From NCBI GenBank assembly GCA_022559845.1, contig CM040126.1:121062886-121126885 (forward strand): a DNA stretch of 64,000 bases, given 5' to 3'. Source of the stretch: Amorphophallus konjac (taxonomy: Eukaryota > Streptophyta > Magnoliopsida > Alismatales > Araceae). The notes under the pieces were generated by a model. It made no database searches. It saw nothing but the letters and a program-made list of their open reading frames with translations, and was not told the origin of the DNA. Shown in pieces: positions 40,662 to 52,900 of the stretch. Made by a program: the position numbers and the translations under genes. The stretch's first letter is position 1; each line of letters begins with the position of its first letter.

Positions 40662-41413
40662 CTAACAACAGACTGAACTTAAGAGATATTGCATGCTCAG
40701 GTTGGTCTGAAAAGACCCAATTCTCTTCTCAAGGTTGAAAAAGTTTTCATGATCCAGTGGCTTAGTGAAAATATCTACAATTTGATGTGTTGTGCCTACA
40801 AGAATCAATTCAAAGGTTTTCTTTAAAATTTCATCTCTTATGAAGTGGTTGTCTTTCTCTTTTTGAATGTTATCATTATTCTCAACAGTAGAATTCAATT
40901 TCCTTTTTAGAGCTCTATGTTTTTTACTTAGATAATTAAACTTACTAAGGAGTTCACCATAAGCATCTTCCCAATCATCAATCAAAAAGTTTTTGAAGAA
41001 ATTGCTTACCTTCTCATCACTTTGAGCCATCAGACATATTACTTCTTCTTCTCCTTCAGAAGATTCCCCTTCAGTGATTTCCTCTTCGTCTCTCCATGTA
41101 CACATCATAGCTTGAGGCTTCTTCTTCTTTCCCTTAGGGTTCTTCCTCAGTAGTTCCGGACACTCTCCTTTTATGTGACATGCTTTCTTACACTGATAAC
41201 AAATGATCTTATCAGAATTTTTACTTTTATCAAACGTGAAGTTAGAAGACTTACCTTTCTATTGTGGCCTCTTTTTCCTAAAAAATTTACCTTTGGATTT
41301 TAGGAGCTTTTGAAAGTGTCTGGTCAGAAGAGCCTGTTGGTAGTCATCTAAGTCTGAGAGGTTTTCAAAATACTCGCTACCTTCTTCATTGCTCTCACTT
41401 CCCTTGAGAGCTA
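40662..41413 (-). pseudogene. Copia S: gag fused by deletion to the end of pol
   Basis: The minus strand begins in Gag ('NLSDLDDYQQALLTRHFQKL'), has one TAG, then a zinc knuckle C-Y-Q-C-K-K-A-C-H-I-K-G-E-C (about 41170-41212) and an acidic region ('DEEEITEGESSEGEEEV') with a coiled stretch ('LSKKHRALKRKLN'). It then passes directly into 'HFIRDEILKKTFELILVGTT' and 'VDIFTKPLDHENFFNLEKR', the end of copia RNase H. Protease, integrase and RT are missing, so a deletion of several kb joined the two ends in a nearly open frame. Element B inserted at 41413 and cut off the N-terminal Gag. Confidence 0.85.
41409..41413. repeat. Presumed target site of element B (AGCTA)
   Basis: The five bases before the LTR start TGTTGGCACT. 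The matching copy would lie beyond the window, so this is only a position to check. Confidence 0.4.
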
Positions 41414-41613
41414 TGTTGGCACTCAAAATATACTCGATGGCGATCAAGCCTCAGAGACAAATGATGCGGCCCACTGAAGCGAGAAGCTGAAGGAGACCAA
41501 CACATTGAAGCCTTCTCAAGCTGCCAGGGCCTCAGGTCACCCATTATGGATGCCGAGGACTTCACCTGACGAGGATCGAGAAGAACACACCACAAGCAGG
41601 CATTATCCGTCAT

Positions 41614-41831
41614 CCGACCAAGGATGAGTATGCCCTTGTTGTCCGACCAAGGACGAGAATATATCCGTCGTTCGATCAAGGACGATGATGTACCCGTCGT
41701 CCGATCAAGGACGAGCATGCCCTCATCGTCCGACCAAGGACGAGAACATATCTGTCGTCCGATCAAGGACAAGGATGTGCCGGCCATTCGACCAAGGACG
41801 AGCGTGTATCCATTGTCCGACCAAGGACATA
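41614..41831 (+). repeat. Eight 29-bp tandem units in the outer part of LTR B
   Basis: Cores CCGACCAAGGAYGAG or CGATCAAGGACGAG recur in exact 29-bp register (first start 41614, eighth 41817, 7 x 29 = 203). The LTR of C has the core only once (about 59509). So the array expanded after B and C split, in the part of the LTR where enhancers usually lie. Confidence 0.88.
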
Positions 41832-42295
41832 GGTACACTTGGCGGAGCGCCGCCTGAATGAAAGATCCTCTCCAGGTGAGAGAATGCCCTCAACCTCTCA
41901 AAATAAAGGACCGAAGGCTCTGTCAGCAGAAGACCCCGACTACCCGGCACGGGTACGGCTTCTCAGCTTATTGGGCCCATCAGCGGCCATATGATTACCC
42001 AGTCGAGGCGAAGACACCCCGGGCAGCATACCACTACTCGTGGAAGCCACCAATGCAAGTCGAGGCGAGCCGGCAGCACGAACCGTTGTGCCGAGAGCCG
42101 TGTCAGCGGAAAACCCGCGTGTCTGAGCTGAAGGAACACGAGTTCCAAAAGCATCCCTTTGGTGGCCCAGAAGCCTCGCCTACATTCCCCCCTATGCTCC
42201 GATGAGACCATGGAGAGATGAAGGATCACAGCAACCCTCGGGGTTAGTCCGGAGCCCGCTGTTGGACCCGTGTCAGGGTAACGACGAAGCGGCTC

Positions 42296-42477
42296 GAATC
42301 CGGTGCGCTCCTCTTAAACTGGCGCGCCCCTCCTAAACCTGCGCGCCCTCTGTGCATTTGGCAACCTCCTAAACCGACGCGCCCCCCTCAGTTCAAATCC
42401 GATGCACATGGAATGCCTTAAATCGGCGCGCTAAACCTCGCGCCGGATTAAGCTTGCTCGAGGGATCGCCTATATAA
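42296..42477 (+). promoter_or_regulatory. Promoter of LTR B: GGCGCGCC block and TATA box
   Basis: Several GCGCGCC or GGCGCG motifs stand in 42296-42455, directly before TATATAA at 42471-42477. A purine-rich leader follows. The same order occurs in LTR A and LTR C. Confidence 0.7.
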
Positions 42478-42626
42478 GAGGACTTATGTTCGAGAAGAAA
42501 GAAGGAGATAGACAGCAGATACAACAACAATAGAAGAAAGAAAGAGATAGAGAGGGAGGCTTGGAGAGGAAGAAGGGGAGCGGAGAGCCCGTCGATTCCG
42601 ATACTCTGTTTCTCTACTGCGAAGCT

Positions 42627-42637
42627 CCAAGGTGGGT
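42627..42637 (+). promoter_or_regulatory. Predicted leader splice donor of element B
   Basis: CCAAG/GTGGGT, intron starting at 42632, about 160 bases after the TATA box. A and C have CAG/GTGGGC and TAG/GTGGGT at the matching places. The partner acceptor is at 44911, giving a 2280-nt intron. Confidence 0.5.
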
Positions 42638-44807
42638 TGGCGGAAGTCATCGTGTCTTCGTCTGCTGTTTTCTTCCCCCCTTTTTGCTAGAATAGCTCCA
42701 TGGAGCGATGTAATGAAAGGGCGATGATATGAGCCTCGGGGTTCCTCGAGCTTCCCCTTTCTGTCTTCTCTCTGTTTTCCCCTCTCTTTCGAGAATGAGG
42801 TCGGCTTCATGCGACAACGCCGAGCCGCAGTGATGCAAAATGCGCTTGTAATGCTTTCAATATGGGATCGAATGAATGAATAGATGTATGTTCGCTGCTG
42901 CCTTTCTTATTAGATTGCAGTCCATCTCCTATATCTTTGTGGGTTTTTTTGTTTTGGTTTTCTACCGCCGAATACGGCTGATTGATTCTCGAGGCAACAT
43001 TAATAATCCCCCTCCCCGGGGTTCTTTCTGTCGTATAAACAACATCGAATGAGTCGCTATGCTCGCATGTCCCCTCCCGGCCGGAGGAATGCATGTCAGT
43101 GCATTACCCTTCGCCCCTGTAGGTGGCTCCCCAATGTATCCCTATTCACGGTTCAGGGTTAAGAGAATGGACACCTCCGCAGTTCCTGTCTTGTATCTGT
43201 GCGTATTGCAGATGCTGTCGAGCTATTCGGCCATCTGCCCCTTCAGGATCTTAGTCTGCTGGCTGACCTTCTGGTCTTAAGTCCAGCCTACTGGCTTCCC
43301 TTTTAGCATGTCCCTTCGATGCATATGTGTGTATATGGTCATCGACTGTCCGTTCCCCAATCAAATGTATTCCGGTTGTAATGGCCCTTAGTGATTCGTC
43401 CTCTCGAAGAACTCATTACCCGGGGAGGGGAACATCCCCCATCATCCTTAGTCACTTTAGAGCCGTAGGGTCACATCCCCTAATGATGTGAACCCTATGA
43501 CTCACCAGGTGAACATTAATAGGGCTTTAGCCCGACATGAAATCCACCTCCTCTTGGGAGTGGTGGTGGCTGTGGAAAGATAACCTCTTGTAGGCTGGCC
43601 CTCGAGGTGTCTTCTCATCTCAGCCGTCCCTTTATGATTTCAGACTCGTGGAGATGGATGCCCCTAGCAGGCTAACCCTCGGGGTCTTTTCCCTCTAACG
43701 AAGTCTGTCAGTCACCGTTTTGCACTCCCGGCCTTAAAAAGCGTACCCCAATCTTGTGGGACTATCTCCACTTCGCCCCTGCAACCCTCCAATCATGGGG
43801 AGGTGCTGCCTAAATTTAGACTGATGACTTGGTCTATTTTGTAGTTTATATGCATTGATAATGTTCATTGAAGACTATGCTCGAGTAGGAACCTCACATA
43901 AGTCTATAATTGTCTCAATTGCAGTGCTTCTAGGGCCTAAATAAGTCTTCCAATCTTCTAAAATAACACCAAGTTCTTGATAAACCTGCCTGAAGTTTAG
44001 TTAGAGCTCAAATAAGCCAAAATCCCCTAATCCGGCGTGGCCCTAATCCGGCGCACCAATTTCCACCCCCCCCCCCGCGCCGTTTTAACACTAGACCATT
44101 ATTCACTTGGTCCCTTTGGCCTCCACCCGGCGCGCCCTGGGCACGCCGTTTTCACCTTCATTTGGCCACCGTGCCGTTTTAGCCCTCAGTTGGCACCGCG
44201 CCGTTTTAACCTCCACATAGCCACCGCGCCGTTTTAAGCCAATCATATCTATACACGCATCAACCTCATGTGCATTTGATTGTTTGTGTGTCAGCCTTTG
44301 ATGCCTAATGTTAGAGCCCTAGTTGGCTCAATAAACCTAGCTAAATAAAGGAGTAAAGGGGGTTTTGACACCTTCGATTGCATCAAATGTCCATCTCAAA
44401 AACATGAGCATGCATCTGCATTGGCATACATTGCCATCTAAGCAACCATAATCGCAACTCCAATCACTTGAATAAACCAATTAACAAACCGTTGTATCTC
44501 GCATGGACGGTCAACCGAATGACCACACTTCATAGTATCTACTTACTGTATTCAGTCAGTACTTCTTATGCCCTCGCATTATTCCCCGAGGCATCCTTTC
44601 TTGGCAATTAATCAAGGGCTGTCCTCTTTCTTAGAGGACGTAATTAACGTCATAACCTTTATGGTATGGCAGACTCCGAGTCCCGACGCGAACATCACAA
44701 TCGACTGACCGAGTCAGATCGAGCGCGTAATAAACTTGTCACGTATGTGATTGGCATGCCCTAAGCGAATAAACCCCTAACAAAAAGATTTCCCATCAAA
44801 ACAAATC

Positions 44808-44825
44808 TGGCATGCCCGGTGGGAC
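44808..44825 (+). promoter_or_regulatory. Element B primer binding site
   Basis: TGGCATGCCCGGTGGGAC, four bases (AATC) inside the LTR. It differs from the site of A by one base. Confidence 0.8.
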
Positions 44826-44918
44826 TTGAGTCTCCCTTCATCTCTTTGCCAAGAGGGGTTGCCTTTGGGGGCTTCCCCCAAGAATATTGACTGTTTGTCT
44901 ATTTATCTCAGGTGAACG

Positions 44919-47900
44919 ATGACGTCATCGGGACTCACCGGTCTTGACTTCGGCCCCACGATTGTCGCCGGCCACGCTGAACATGGGTACCTGGCGGTAC
45001 CCATGGTTTTGGCTCCTTCCCACCCGTTGTAGGCTTCCCCAACTTCTTGGGGTTGCCTTTGCCGACATGCTGTAGGCGGAACCCTCAGAGCCTACAGAGG
45101 AGAAGATCGCAGAGAAAGTCGAGGCCCCAGAGGCTCGACGCTGTGCTGGCTCGCCTACGAGCCTAACTCAAGTCGCCAACTGCATTGTGCATCATATTGC
45201 TCACGGGATCCACCCCGTCCCTGCCAAGGATTTTGGGAGGCGCCGACACCGGTACCCCTGGAGGAAGTTTGCTACTGCTGTGACTGGACATCTCTCCATC
45301 TCCGGCAAGTCTATGCTGATCGGGGGAGTTCGCATCTTTCTGGATGGACGTAAAGCTCGAGTAAGCCCGGATCGAGTGATCCCCGTAGTGCCTGTCCACA
45401 ACTCTTATCAGGCTCTTCCTGGAAGGAGAGCCGAGGAGGAAGAAGCCGGCCGCCATGGCCAGAGAAAGTTGGCCCCCGAGCCAAGAAGATTCAAGCAGGT
45501 TTGGGTCCCCAAGAGGGTCTAGCCTGCCTACCAAGATGCACCAGTCCAGTACCGCTCCAGATTTATTGGAGCGGATGAGAACAAGCAGAGGGGCCTTGCC
45601 CTGAAGAAGGAAGAAATGGTCGTGGACCCTCCACGCCATGAAAGCTTTAGGGCCTGCGCCCGACAGACCAACATCCCCGCCGCGGGAGGAAGATTTCAGC
45701 AAACTGCCAAAAGAGCTCGGCTTGTTTACATCCCTCCGATAGTAGGTCGACAACTATCCCCAACCCTACATCTGGGCCGAGGGCAAGAAGAGATGACCAA
45801 TATGGTCAGAAGCTATTTTAGGGGACTAGGCAACCCCTCCTTGGGCCAACAACGGCTGTTACAGGCAGTCGTGGTTGAAGAAGATCACTGCTCATCAATG
45901 GCAGTGGAAGAAGATGGAGACAGAAGAATGACGTCATCGGTCGATGACAACGGGTATGAAGACGGCTTGGATATTCAAGCCGATGAAGCTACTCCCCATC
46001 GAAGGAAAGGAGAAGGGTCTCTGTATTTGAAAGGCTCACCTTCCCAGAGAATGCAAGAAAGAGGGTTTACAGACAGAGAAGAAGGATGCAGATTTTCACC
46101 TACAACATGGCTGGGATGTCTGGCTACTATGGAAGACTGCCTGAGGAGCCTCAGGAGCTGGCCCGGCTGGCCGCAAGGCTGGGGTCGAGTACTCGAAGGG
46201 TGGAAGCCACAAAAGAAAAGCTGGCGGCAACCAAGGGGAAGCAAACCCTGGCTCACCTCCAACAACATGATAAGGCCGTTATTCTCACCGCAAATGTGGT
46301 GACGGCAGAAGAAGAAGAAGATGTCTTGCTTGACATCCTACCTGAGGGTGCACCTGGCGAGACGACAGAGACCATCCCCAGCACTGTAGCTATGGATCTG
46401 GCCGTACTAATGATACTCCAAAGGTACCGCCAGGAGATAGAACTGTTGAAGAAGCAATTGATAGAAAAGACAGAGCAGTCTTCGGCCTCCAAGCAGCCTG
46501 ATATGTAGGCCGAGTCATCACGGGGAGCCGCCAACCAAAATGATTTCCCACCACTCTACACCCTACCTCAGCAGGCAGAACCGAGCTTGGTGACAACTCA
46601 ACAGCGCCCATCACAGCCGCTGATGCCGCCGGTACTACCACAGGTGAACCAGACACCTCCACTGCTACATCCTCCTCTGCAGGCAACCACCCTGGTCACC
46701 CCTTACCTGCAACCGACACATTTCTATCCATAACCGGTTGATCCGACCGTCATGATCAAGATGATGGTGGAAAGAATGATCGAGCTGAAGCTCGCTGAAA
46801 GAAGTGAAGGCGACTATGTCACATTCGATGCATACAGGGTTCCATACCCGCCGCTTCATGCTGCCAAGCGGCTCCCTCCCGGGATTTGCAACCTCCCAAA
46901 ATTTGACAAGTTCAACGGGAAGGGATCCCCGAAGAAACATGTCGCCTACTACATGACCGTCATGGGCGATCTAGCCACCGACGAGTCATATTTGCTGAAA
47001 TTTTTCAGGTCCTCACTCACGGGGCTCGCATTTGAATGGTACTCCAGCCTCTCGGCCGGGTCGATCAGCGATTGGTCGGACATGCAGAGGAAGTTCAGAG
47101 AAAAATTTCATGTCACAGAGAGGGAGGTCACAGTGGTTGAACTCTATTCAACAAGAGAGAGGGCAGATGAGATAGCCCTTGACTACATCAAGAGGTGGAG
47201 GAACCTCGGAATGAGATGCAAGCGTCCCCCGCATCAGGAGGACGCTGTATAGATCTACAAGCAGAACCTCAGGAGAGAGGTGCTGGATGAGATGATTGGC
47301 ATGGAAATTCGGTCGTTCGACTGCCTAAATAATGTTGTGGCCGAGGTAGCAGCCTTCCTGGCAAAACCTACCCCGACATCAAATATTGCCACTGCACAAA
47401 AGGGCAAGGCAGCAGAGCGGCGCCAGGCACCTAAAGAAGCAAACACCCTTGATATCAAGGCGTTTGAACAACAAAAAGACAAAGGCAAGAAAACAGCTGC
47501 TCCTCAGCCTGCTAAGACCGAAGATGGCAAAGAAGGCCCATCACTCCGGGATAAGATGAAGAAGGCCTACTCTTTCCCTGAAGAGAAGACCCGGATCTTG
47601 TTTGACTAGGTTACCCAGTATGATAAGATCACCCTGCCAGAGCCAAAGAGGTCGGAGGACCTGAAGAGAAGAGACAGCCCAAGATTTTGCCCTTACCACT
47701 AGATGCTGGGACATCCGATTGAAGACTGTTATGTTTTCAAGGATATTATCAAAGGCATGGTGAGGAAAGAAGAAATAGAGTTGGGGGAGTACAAGGTTGA
47801 CCCTCCATAACCACATGAAGCGCCTCTAAGAAGAGCCGTCGTCAACATGGTCTCTTTATATCAAGCATTGCCTGAGGAAACTGCAAAAGCCAGTACTCAG

Positions 47901-48300
47901 CACACCTATGAAGTCTGCTTTCTAGCCCCAATGAAAGAACAAGAGGGATGGCAGCAAGTCCCTGCAAGAACCAAGAAGAAGGGCACGTCTCGCCCAACAG
48001 CAGGGGCACATATTCGTGGCATCACACCACGACCCCCTTTGCCAGTGGCAACACCTGTGTGGACCAACCCACCTGCAGTCATCAGAATACCTACCCACAA
48101 CCGGAGGAGGCAAACTCCATTGCCGGCAGTCAAGGAAATTAGTCCAGAAGCCCGACGGCTACAGGACTACATAAATGGGCTAGATGAGTATGTATAGCCT
48201 GAGCTAGAACCTTTACTGGTACGGGATCATGTCCCGTGGTAGGAGCTAGAACAACTTTCACTGAAATAGGAAGAGGAAGCTGACAAAGCATCAGACAAGG
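44919..48300 (+). pseudogene. Element B gag with N-terminal extension, decayed
   Basis: The start at 44919 follows a splice acceptor (TTTATCTCAG, 44911) by 7 bases. Blocks shared with A and C: 'GHAEHGYLAVPM' followed by a frameshift near 45010, 'SISGKSMLIGGVRIFLDGRK' and 'PDRVIPVVP' (about 45300-45390), 'FRGLGNPSLGQQRL' (about 45830), 'MQIFTYNMAG' (46086), the gag domain (46750-47250, 'FEWYSSLSAGSISDWSDMQR') and a zinc-like C-P-Y-H..G-H..E-D-C (about 47690). Stops include TAG at 47250 and 47607. Compared with A's protein, where the residues are Gln and Trp, these fit C-to-T or G-to-A changes. Cannot make a working Gag. Confidence 0.85.
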
Positions 48301-48308
48301 ATAACAGC

Positions 48309-49770
48309 ATGTTCTGGGGGCAAGCGCCAGCCGAAGAAAAGAAAAGAAGACGAAGAAACAAAAGAAGGGCCAACAGGGCTACAAAGGGTATAATCCTTTC
48401 TTCCAACACCCTCTCTGCTCTGTTCAATTTGCCTGGTGAGGAGGATGAAGAAGAGATATGCTTCACACCCGCCGCCAAGGAAAGTTAGGCCGAAGCTGCA
48501 ACTGTTGCAATGCAACTCGGTCAGGCCAACGATGGGGCCGTCAACTGCCCGCCAACCACAACATTATCTTAAGGGGGAACAACCCTATAAACTACCCCCT
48601 CCGGAGGTTAGGGGAGTCCAAATCCCTCCTCCGTCAGGCCTATACAACCAGAGTGGGAGCAACACTCCCGCTCCTTCCTTCCTAGAATTTGTGAAGATGT
48701 CAAAGGGGAAGCAGCTATGCCGGGAGGTCGAACCAGCAACTGGGGGCATTCACTCGCAACTCCAGCAATCTTTCGAATTGTCGGAAGAAGTAGAAGCTCG
48801 CCCGGCAGCAGCTAGTGAGGGATAGCAAGGAGACGACCCCAAGCAAAAGGGTGCAGTCCCCGAGTCCGATGAAGCAGGCCCATCAGGGGCCACAGTCCAA
48901 GACTCTTCCAAGCCCAGGTGGGCAGAAGAAATGAAGCTATCCAATGTCTGAGTAGGAAGTCGGGTGGTCAAGCTGTTGAAAAAGCTCCCGGCAAGATTCA
49001 CTATCCCAATAGACAATTATTACTGCTTTGCAGACGCCTGCTCAATATGAGACCTGCCTAGCTGAGGCGCTATCAAAGGCCAGCATGACCTTCACTCAGG
49101 AGGACATGTTGCTCCCCACTACTAGCCACAACATACCTCTATATATGAGGGGGCATCTGAATGGCCGGGAGTTGAACAGAATCCTGGTGGATCCCAGGGC
49201 AACTGTCAACATCCTACCCTATAGGATATGCGAGAGGCACTACTTCAACGTGCGTCTCCAAAAAGTCGGGGATATGCGTATTGCCGGCTTCAACCAAAAG
49301 TGTGAGGTGTCGCTAGGAGTAGCGGAGTTCACACTCACTTTAGCGGACTTTGTCACGAAGGTGCAGTTTCATGTCATCGATTCTCTCACCTCATACAAGG
49401 CGCTGCTTGGCCGCCCCTGGCTACACGAGAACATGGTGGTACCTTCCATGCTCCACCAGTGCATCAAATATAACCGGGAAGGGAAGGAGGAAAGAGTATT
49501 TACTGATCTTCACCCGTTTAAAGTGTTCGAGTGCCACTTGGAGGATGGCCCTCTATATGTAGAACGGTCGCAGAAGGCCCCTTAAGCCAAGACCTCTTCT
49601 GGCACAACAAAAAGCACCTCCAGAGCTGAATGGTTCCCTCCGTCGCCGCGTGGATATGTTAATCCCAAGACGGTCTCGCACATCACTGTCACCGGGAATG
49701 GGGGCTGGGTAGCACCTCCCGCCATCTACCCCGAAGCTAATGAAGCCAGGGTCGACCAGCAACATGACCA
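48309..49770 (+). pseudogene. Element B protease region, decayed
   Basis: Continues from gag in one frame through 'NTLSALFNLPGEEDEEE' (about 48410), which shows that gag and protease were originally one frame in this family. The protease domain is best seen in 49028-49585: 'NRILVDPRATVNILPYRICE' with the catalytic Asp at 49190, and 'YKALLGRPWLHENMVVPS'. The active site reads D-P-R-A; the Arg replaces the Gly that A has (GGG to AGG), which should destroy activity. Stops and frame changes follow near 49585 and up to the pol frame. Confidence 0.8.
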
Positions 49771-49973
49771 CGTCGGGATCCCGGAGGGCCTTACCAAGCC
49801 AATTCTCGATCTCGATAATATCATTGTCGAACCTTTCAAAGCTTGGGAGGGAGGTGGCGCAAATGGATGGCCCTAGCAGCTTGTTCTACACAGCTGAGGA
49901 GCACCCTACATAAGAGGATATTGATTGTCATCTGCCTGAAGATATAGAAGACCCGTCAGTTCCCATACATGGA

Positions 49974-52900
49974 TTGGCATTTATAACAAGTCGAATGGCC
50001 AATATGTTCCAGAAGCAACACATCCCCTCTGACCAGCCTCGCAAGAAGAAAGAAGCATTCCATAAGCTGTGGTATCCCCCGAACCTGGATAAAGAAATGA
50101 GACGTATCTCTCAACACCCAGGGTTGGGCTTCACCCTCGAGGAATACTATTACAGCGGACGCTATGAAGTGGATACCATTTCCGCTTTGTACCCAACTGA
50201 GGATAACTCACTGGGGGCAACTTTTAATGAACACCCAGCAGAAGCTGAATACGCTGAGCCAGCTCAACTAAGAAGTCTGGAATCAGAGGCCATATTCCCC
50301 TGCCAGTGCTGGGAACAGGTCTACCCTGAAGAAGTAGCTCTTCAAGCCAAATTCAACACAGCTAGAAGTAGTGAAGCTGAAGATATTGAAGAAGTGCGGC
50401 TGCCTCCCTCCAGTAGCCCTCCTTTGATGATGATGCTAGCACTACTTGAACTAGTCAAGGAAGCTTCTCCCAAGCCTGATCAAGAGATAGATGTTGCAAG
50501 AAAAGAAAAAGCTACCTCCACTGAAGATATGGTGATCCAAGGGAGTGAGACCTTCTTACCCTGTGCCATGGAGCTGCAGTGTTACTCCAACTCAATAACA
50601 AACAATCACCAGTCCCTAACGACTGCAACCCCCTCAGCCAGGGATAAGGCAATTGACTCGTCCCTCGAAATTGCTATCGATGTAGATTTGCTAGCGGAGC
50701 AATTCATGCAGCCGCTACCAGCCGAACCAAAGATTCCTGACGAACCTCAGATAAGGCAAAATGAAGATATCGAGGTCCTCGACCTCAAAGATGATATACC
50801 AGACTTTGTCGACCTGCAGCCTGCACCCCCGGAGATAGAGGACGGAGGCCAAGCAACAATCGATGAACTGATAGAAGTCAACTTAGGAGACGAGGACGAC
50901 CCCAGGCCAACCTTCCTCAGTGCCCAGTTATCTACTGAAGAACATGGGCTATATATCCAGCTGCTGCAGGAATATCGGGATTGCTTTTCCTGGACCTACA
51001 AGGAAATGCCAGGATTGAGCCCCACAGTCTCACAGCATGAGCTAACCATAAACCCTAAAGCCGAGCCGGTGAAGCAGCCGCCGCGGCGCATGAGGCCAGA
51101 GCTCATCACTCAAATATGCAAGGAAGTCGACAAGCTCATTGATGTGTGTTTCGTCGAGAAAAATCAATATACCACGTGGCTAGCCAATATTGTGCCCATG
51201 AAGAAGAAGAATGGACAGATTCGGATATGTGTTGACTTCCGAGATCTAAATAAAGCCTGCCCCAAAGATGACTTCCCAGTGCCAATAACGGAGGTCATGA
51301 TAGATGCAACAACTGGTCATGAGGCCCTATCATTCATGGATGGGTTGTCCGGCTACAACCAGATATGGATCGTGGAACATGACCGGGTCCACACCTCCTT
51401 CCGAACCCCCAAAGGCATTTGTCATTACAAGAGAATGCCGTTCGGATTAAAGAACGCCGGCGCAACTTATCAGCGGGCGATGACTAGAATATTTGATGAG
51501 CTACTCTACCATAAGGTCGAGTGCTACATAGATGACCTGGTAGTCAAGACCAGAATGAAAGAAGACCATCTGGAAGACCTCCGAGTTATTTTCCAGAGGC
51601 TGAGGCAGTATGAATTAAAGATGAACCCTATGAAGTGTGCGTTCAGAGTTTCAAGCGGAAAGTTCTTGGGTTTCATTGTCAGATATCGGGGAATTGAAAT
51701 AGACCCCGTAAAGATCAAGGTAATTCAGGAGTTACTCTCTCCGAGGAACCTCTCCGAGCTGAGATCTCTTCAAGGCCTCCTGGCATACATCCGGCGGTTT
51801 ATATCCAACTTGTCAGGGCGATGCCACCCCTTTCATAAGCTAATGATGAAAGATGTTCCCTTCTACTGGGATGAAGAATGCCAGATAGCCTTTGAGAAGC
51901 TGAAGGATTATCTGAAGACTCCTCCAGTGCTGGGTGCGCCGGTGAAGGGACGGCCACTAATCCTTTACATAGCAGCCACGTATAACTCCTTGGGGGCAAT
52001 GTTAGCCCAGAATAATGAAGAAGGGAAGGAACAAGCCCTCTATTACCTCAGTCGAAGAATGGTCAGAACTGAGGAGAGGTACACCTACATCGAGAAGATT
52101 TGCATGGCACTGGTCTTCGCGGTCAAAAAGCTTCGACACTACATGCTGTCACATGAAGTTAAGCTGATTTCCAGGGAGTATCCGCTTAAATATATCATGT
52201 CCCAACCGGCACTCAAATGTCGCCTAGGCAAATGGGCGGTGATTCTTATGGAGTATGATATCTCTTATGTACTGCAAAGGGCCGTCAAGGGCCAAGCTAT
52301 CGCAGACTTCTTTGCTGAGCATCCAGTACCTGAAAACTGCCCCCTAGAACCGGAGCTTCCTGAAGATGAAACCCTAGAGGTCGGCCAGGTGCTGCCCTCT
52401 CTATAGCAGCTATATTTTGACGGCGCCTCCAGAATTGACACCCCAGCAACCGGATCAGCCAGAGTCCGGGCGGGGGTAGGCATAGTTCTGAAATCTCCAG
52501 AAGGAGAAGTCATACATACATCCTATTCAATAAACAAGCCTTGCATAAATAATGAAGCAAAATATGAAGCCCTCATAATCGGGTTACAAATTGCTCTGTC
52601 CATGGGGATTCAAATGCTAGAAGCATTCGGGGACTCCATGCTAGTTATAAAACAGCTGGAAGGGGAGTTCGATGTACGAAAGCAAGAACTCATTCCTTAT
52701 TACCATCTGGCTCTCTGCCTAATGACAAGATTCTATTTTATTAGCATCAAGCACATCAACCGAGGACATAATGCTCAAGCTGACGCCCTCGTAAAGCTGG
52801 CCAGTTCTTTGGCAGTCCTGCCTGATACAAGCCTGAATATAACGGTAATCAACCGGCGGCAGGTCCCTAGTGTGACAGAAGCTCTAGCCGATGAACAAGC

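Larger units (their letters stand above)
41414..44803 (+). repeat. Element B 5' LTR (3390 bp)
   Basis: It starts TGTTGGCACTCAAAATAT and ends AAACA, four bases before the PBS. It shares start, TATA region, leader, motif GGGGAGGTGCTGCC (about 43797-43810), and the inner end (GAGGACGTAATTAACGTCAT, 44634-44653) with the LTR of C, but has diverged clearly. A C-run and several CGCGCCGTTTTAA motifs lie at 44067-44236. The region 42480-44800 otherwise shows no gene; its open frames lack known domains. Confidence 0.88.
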
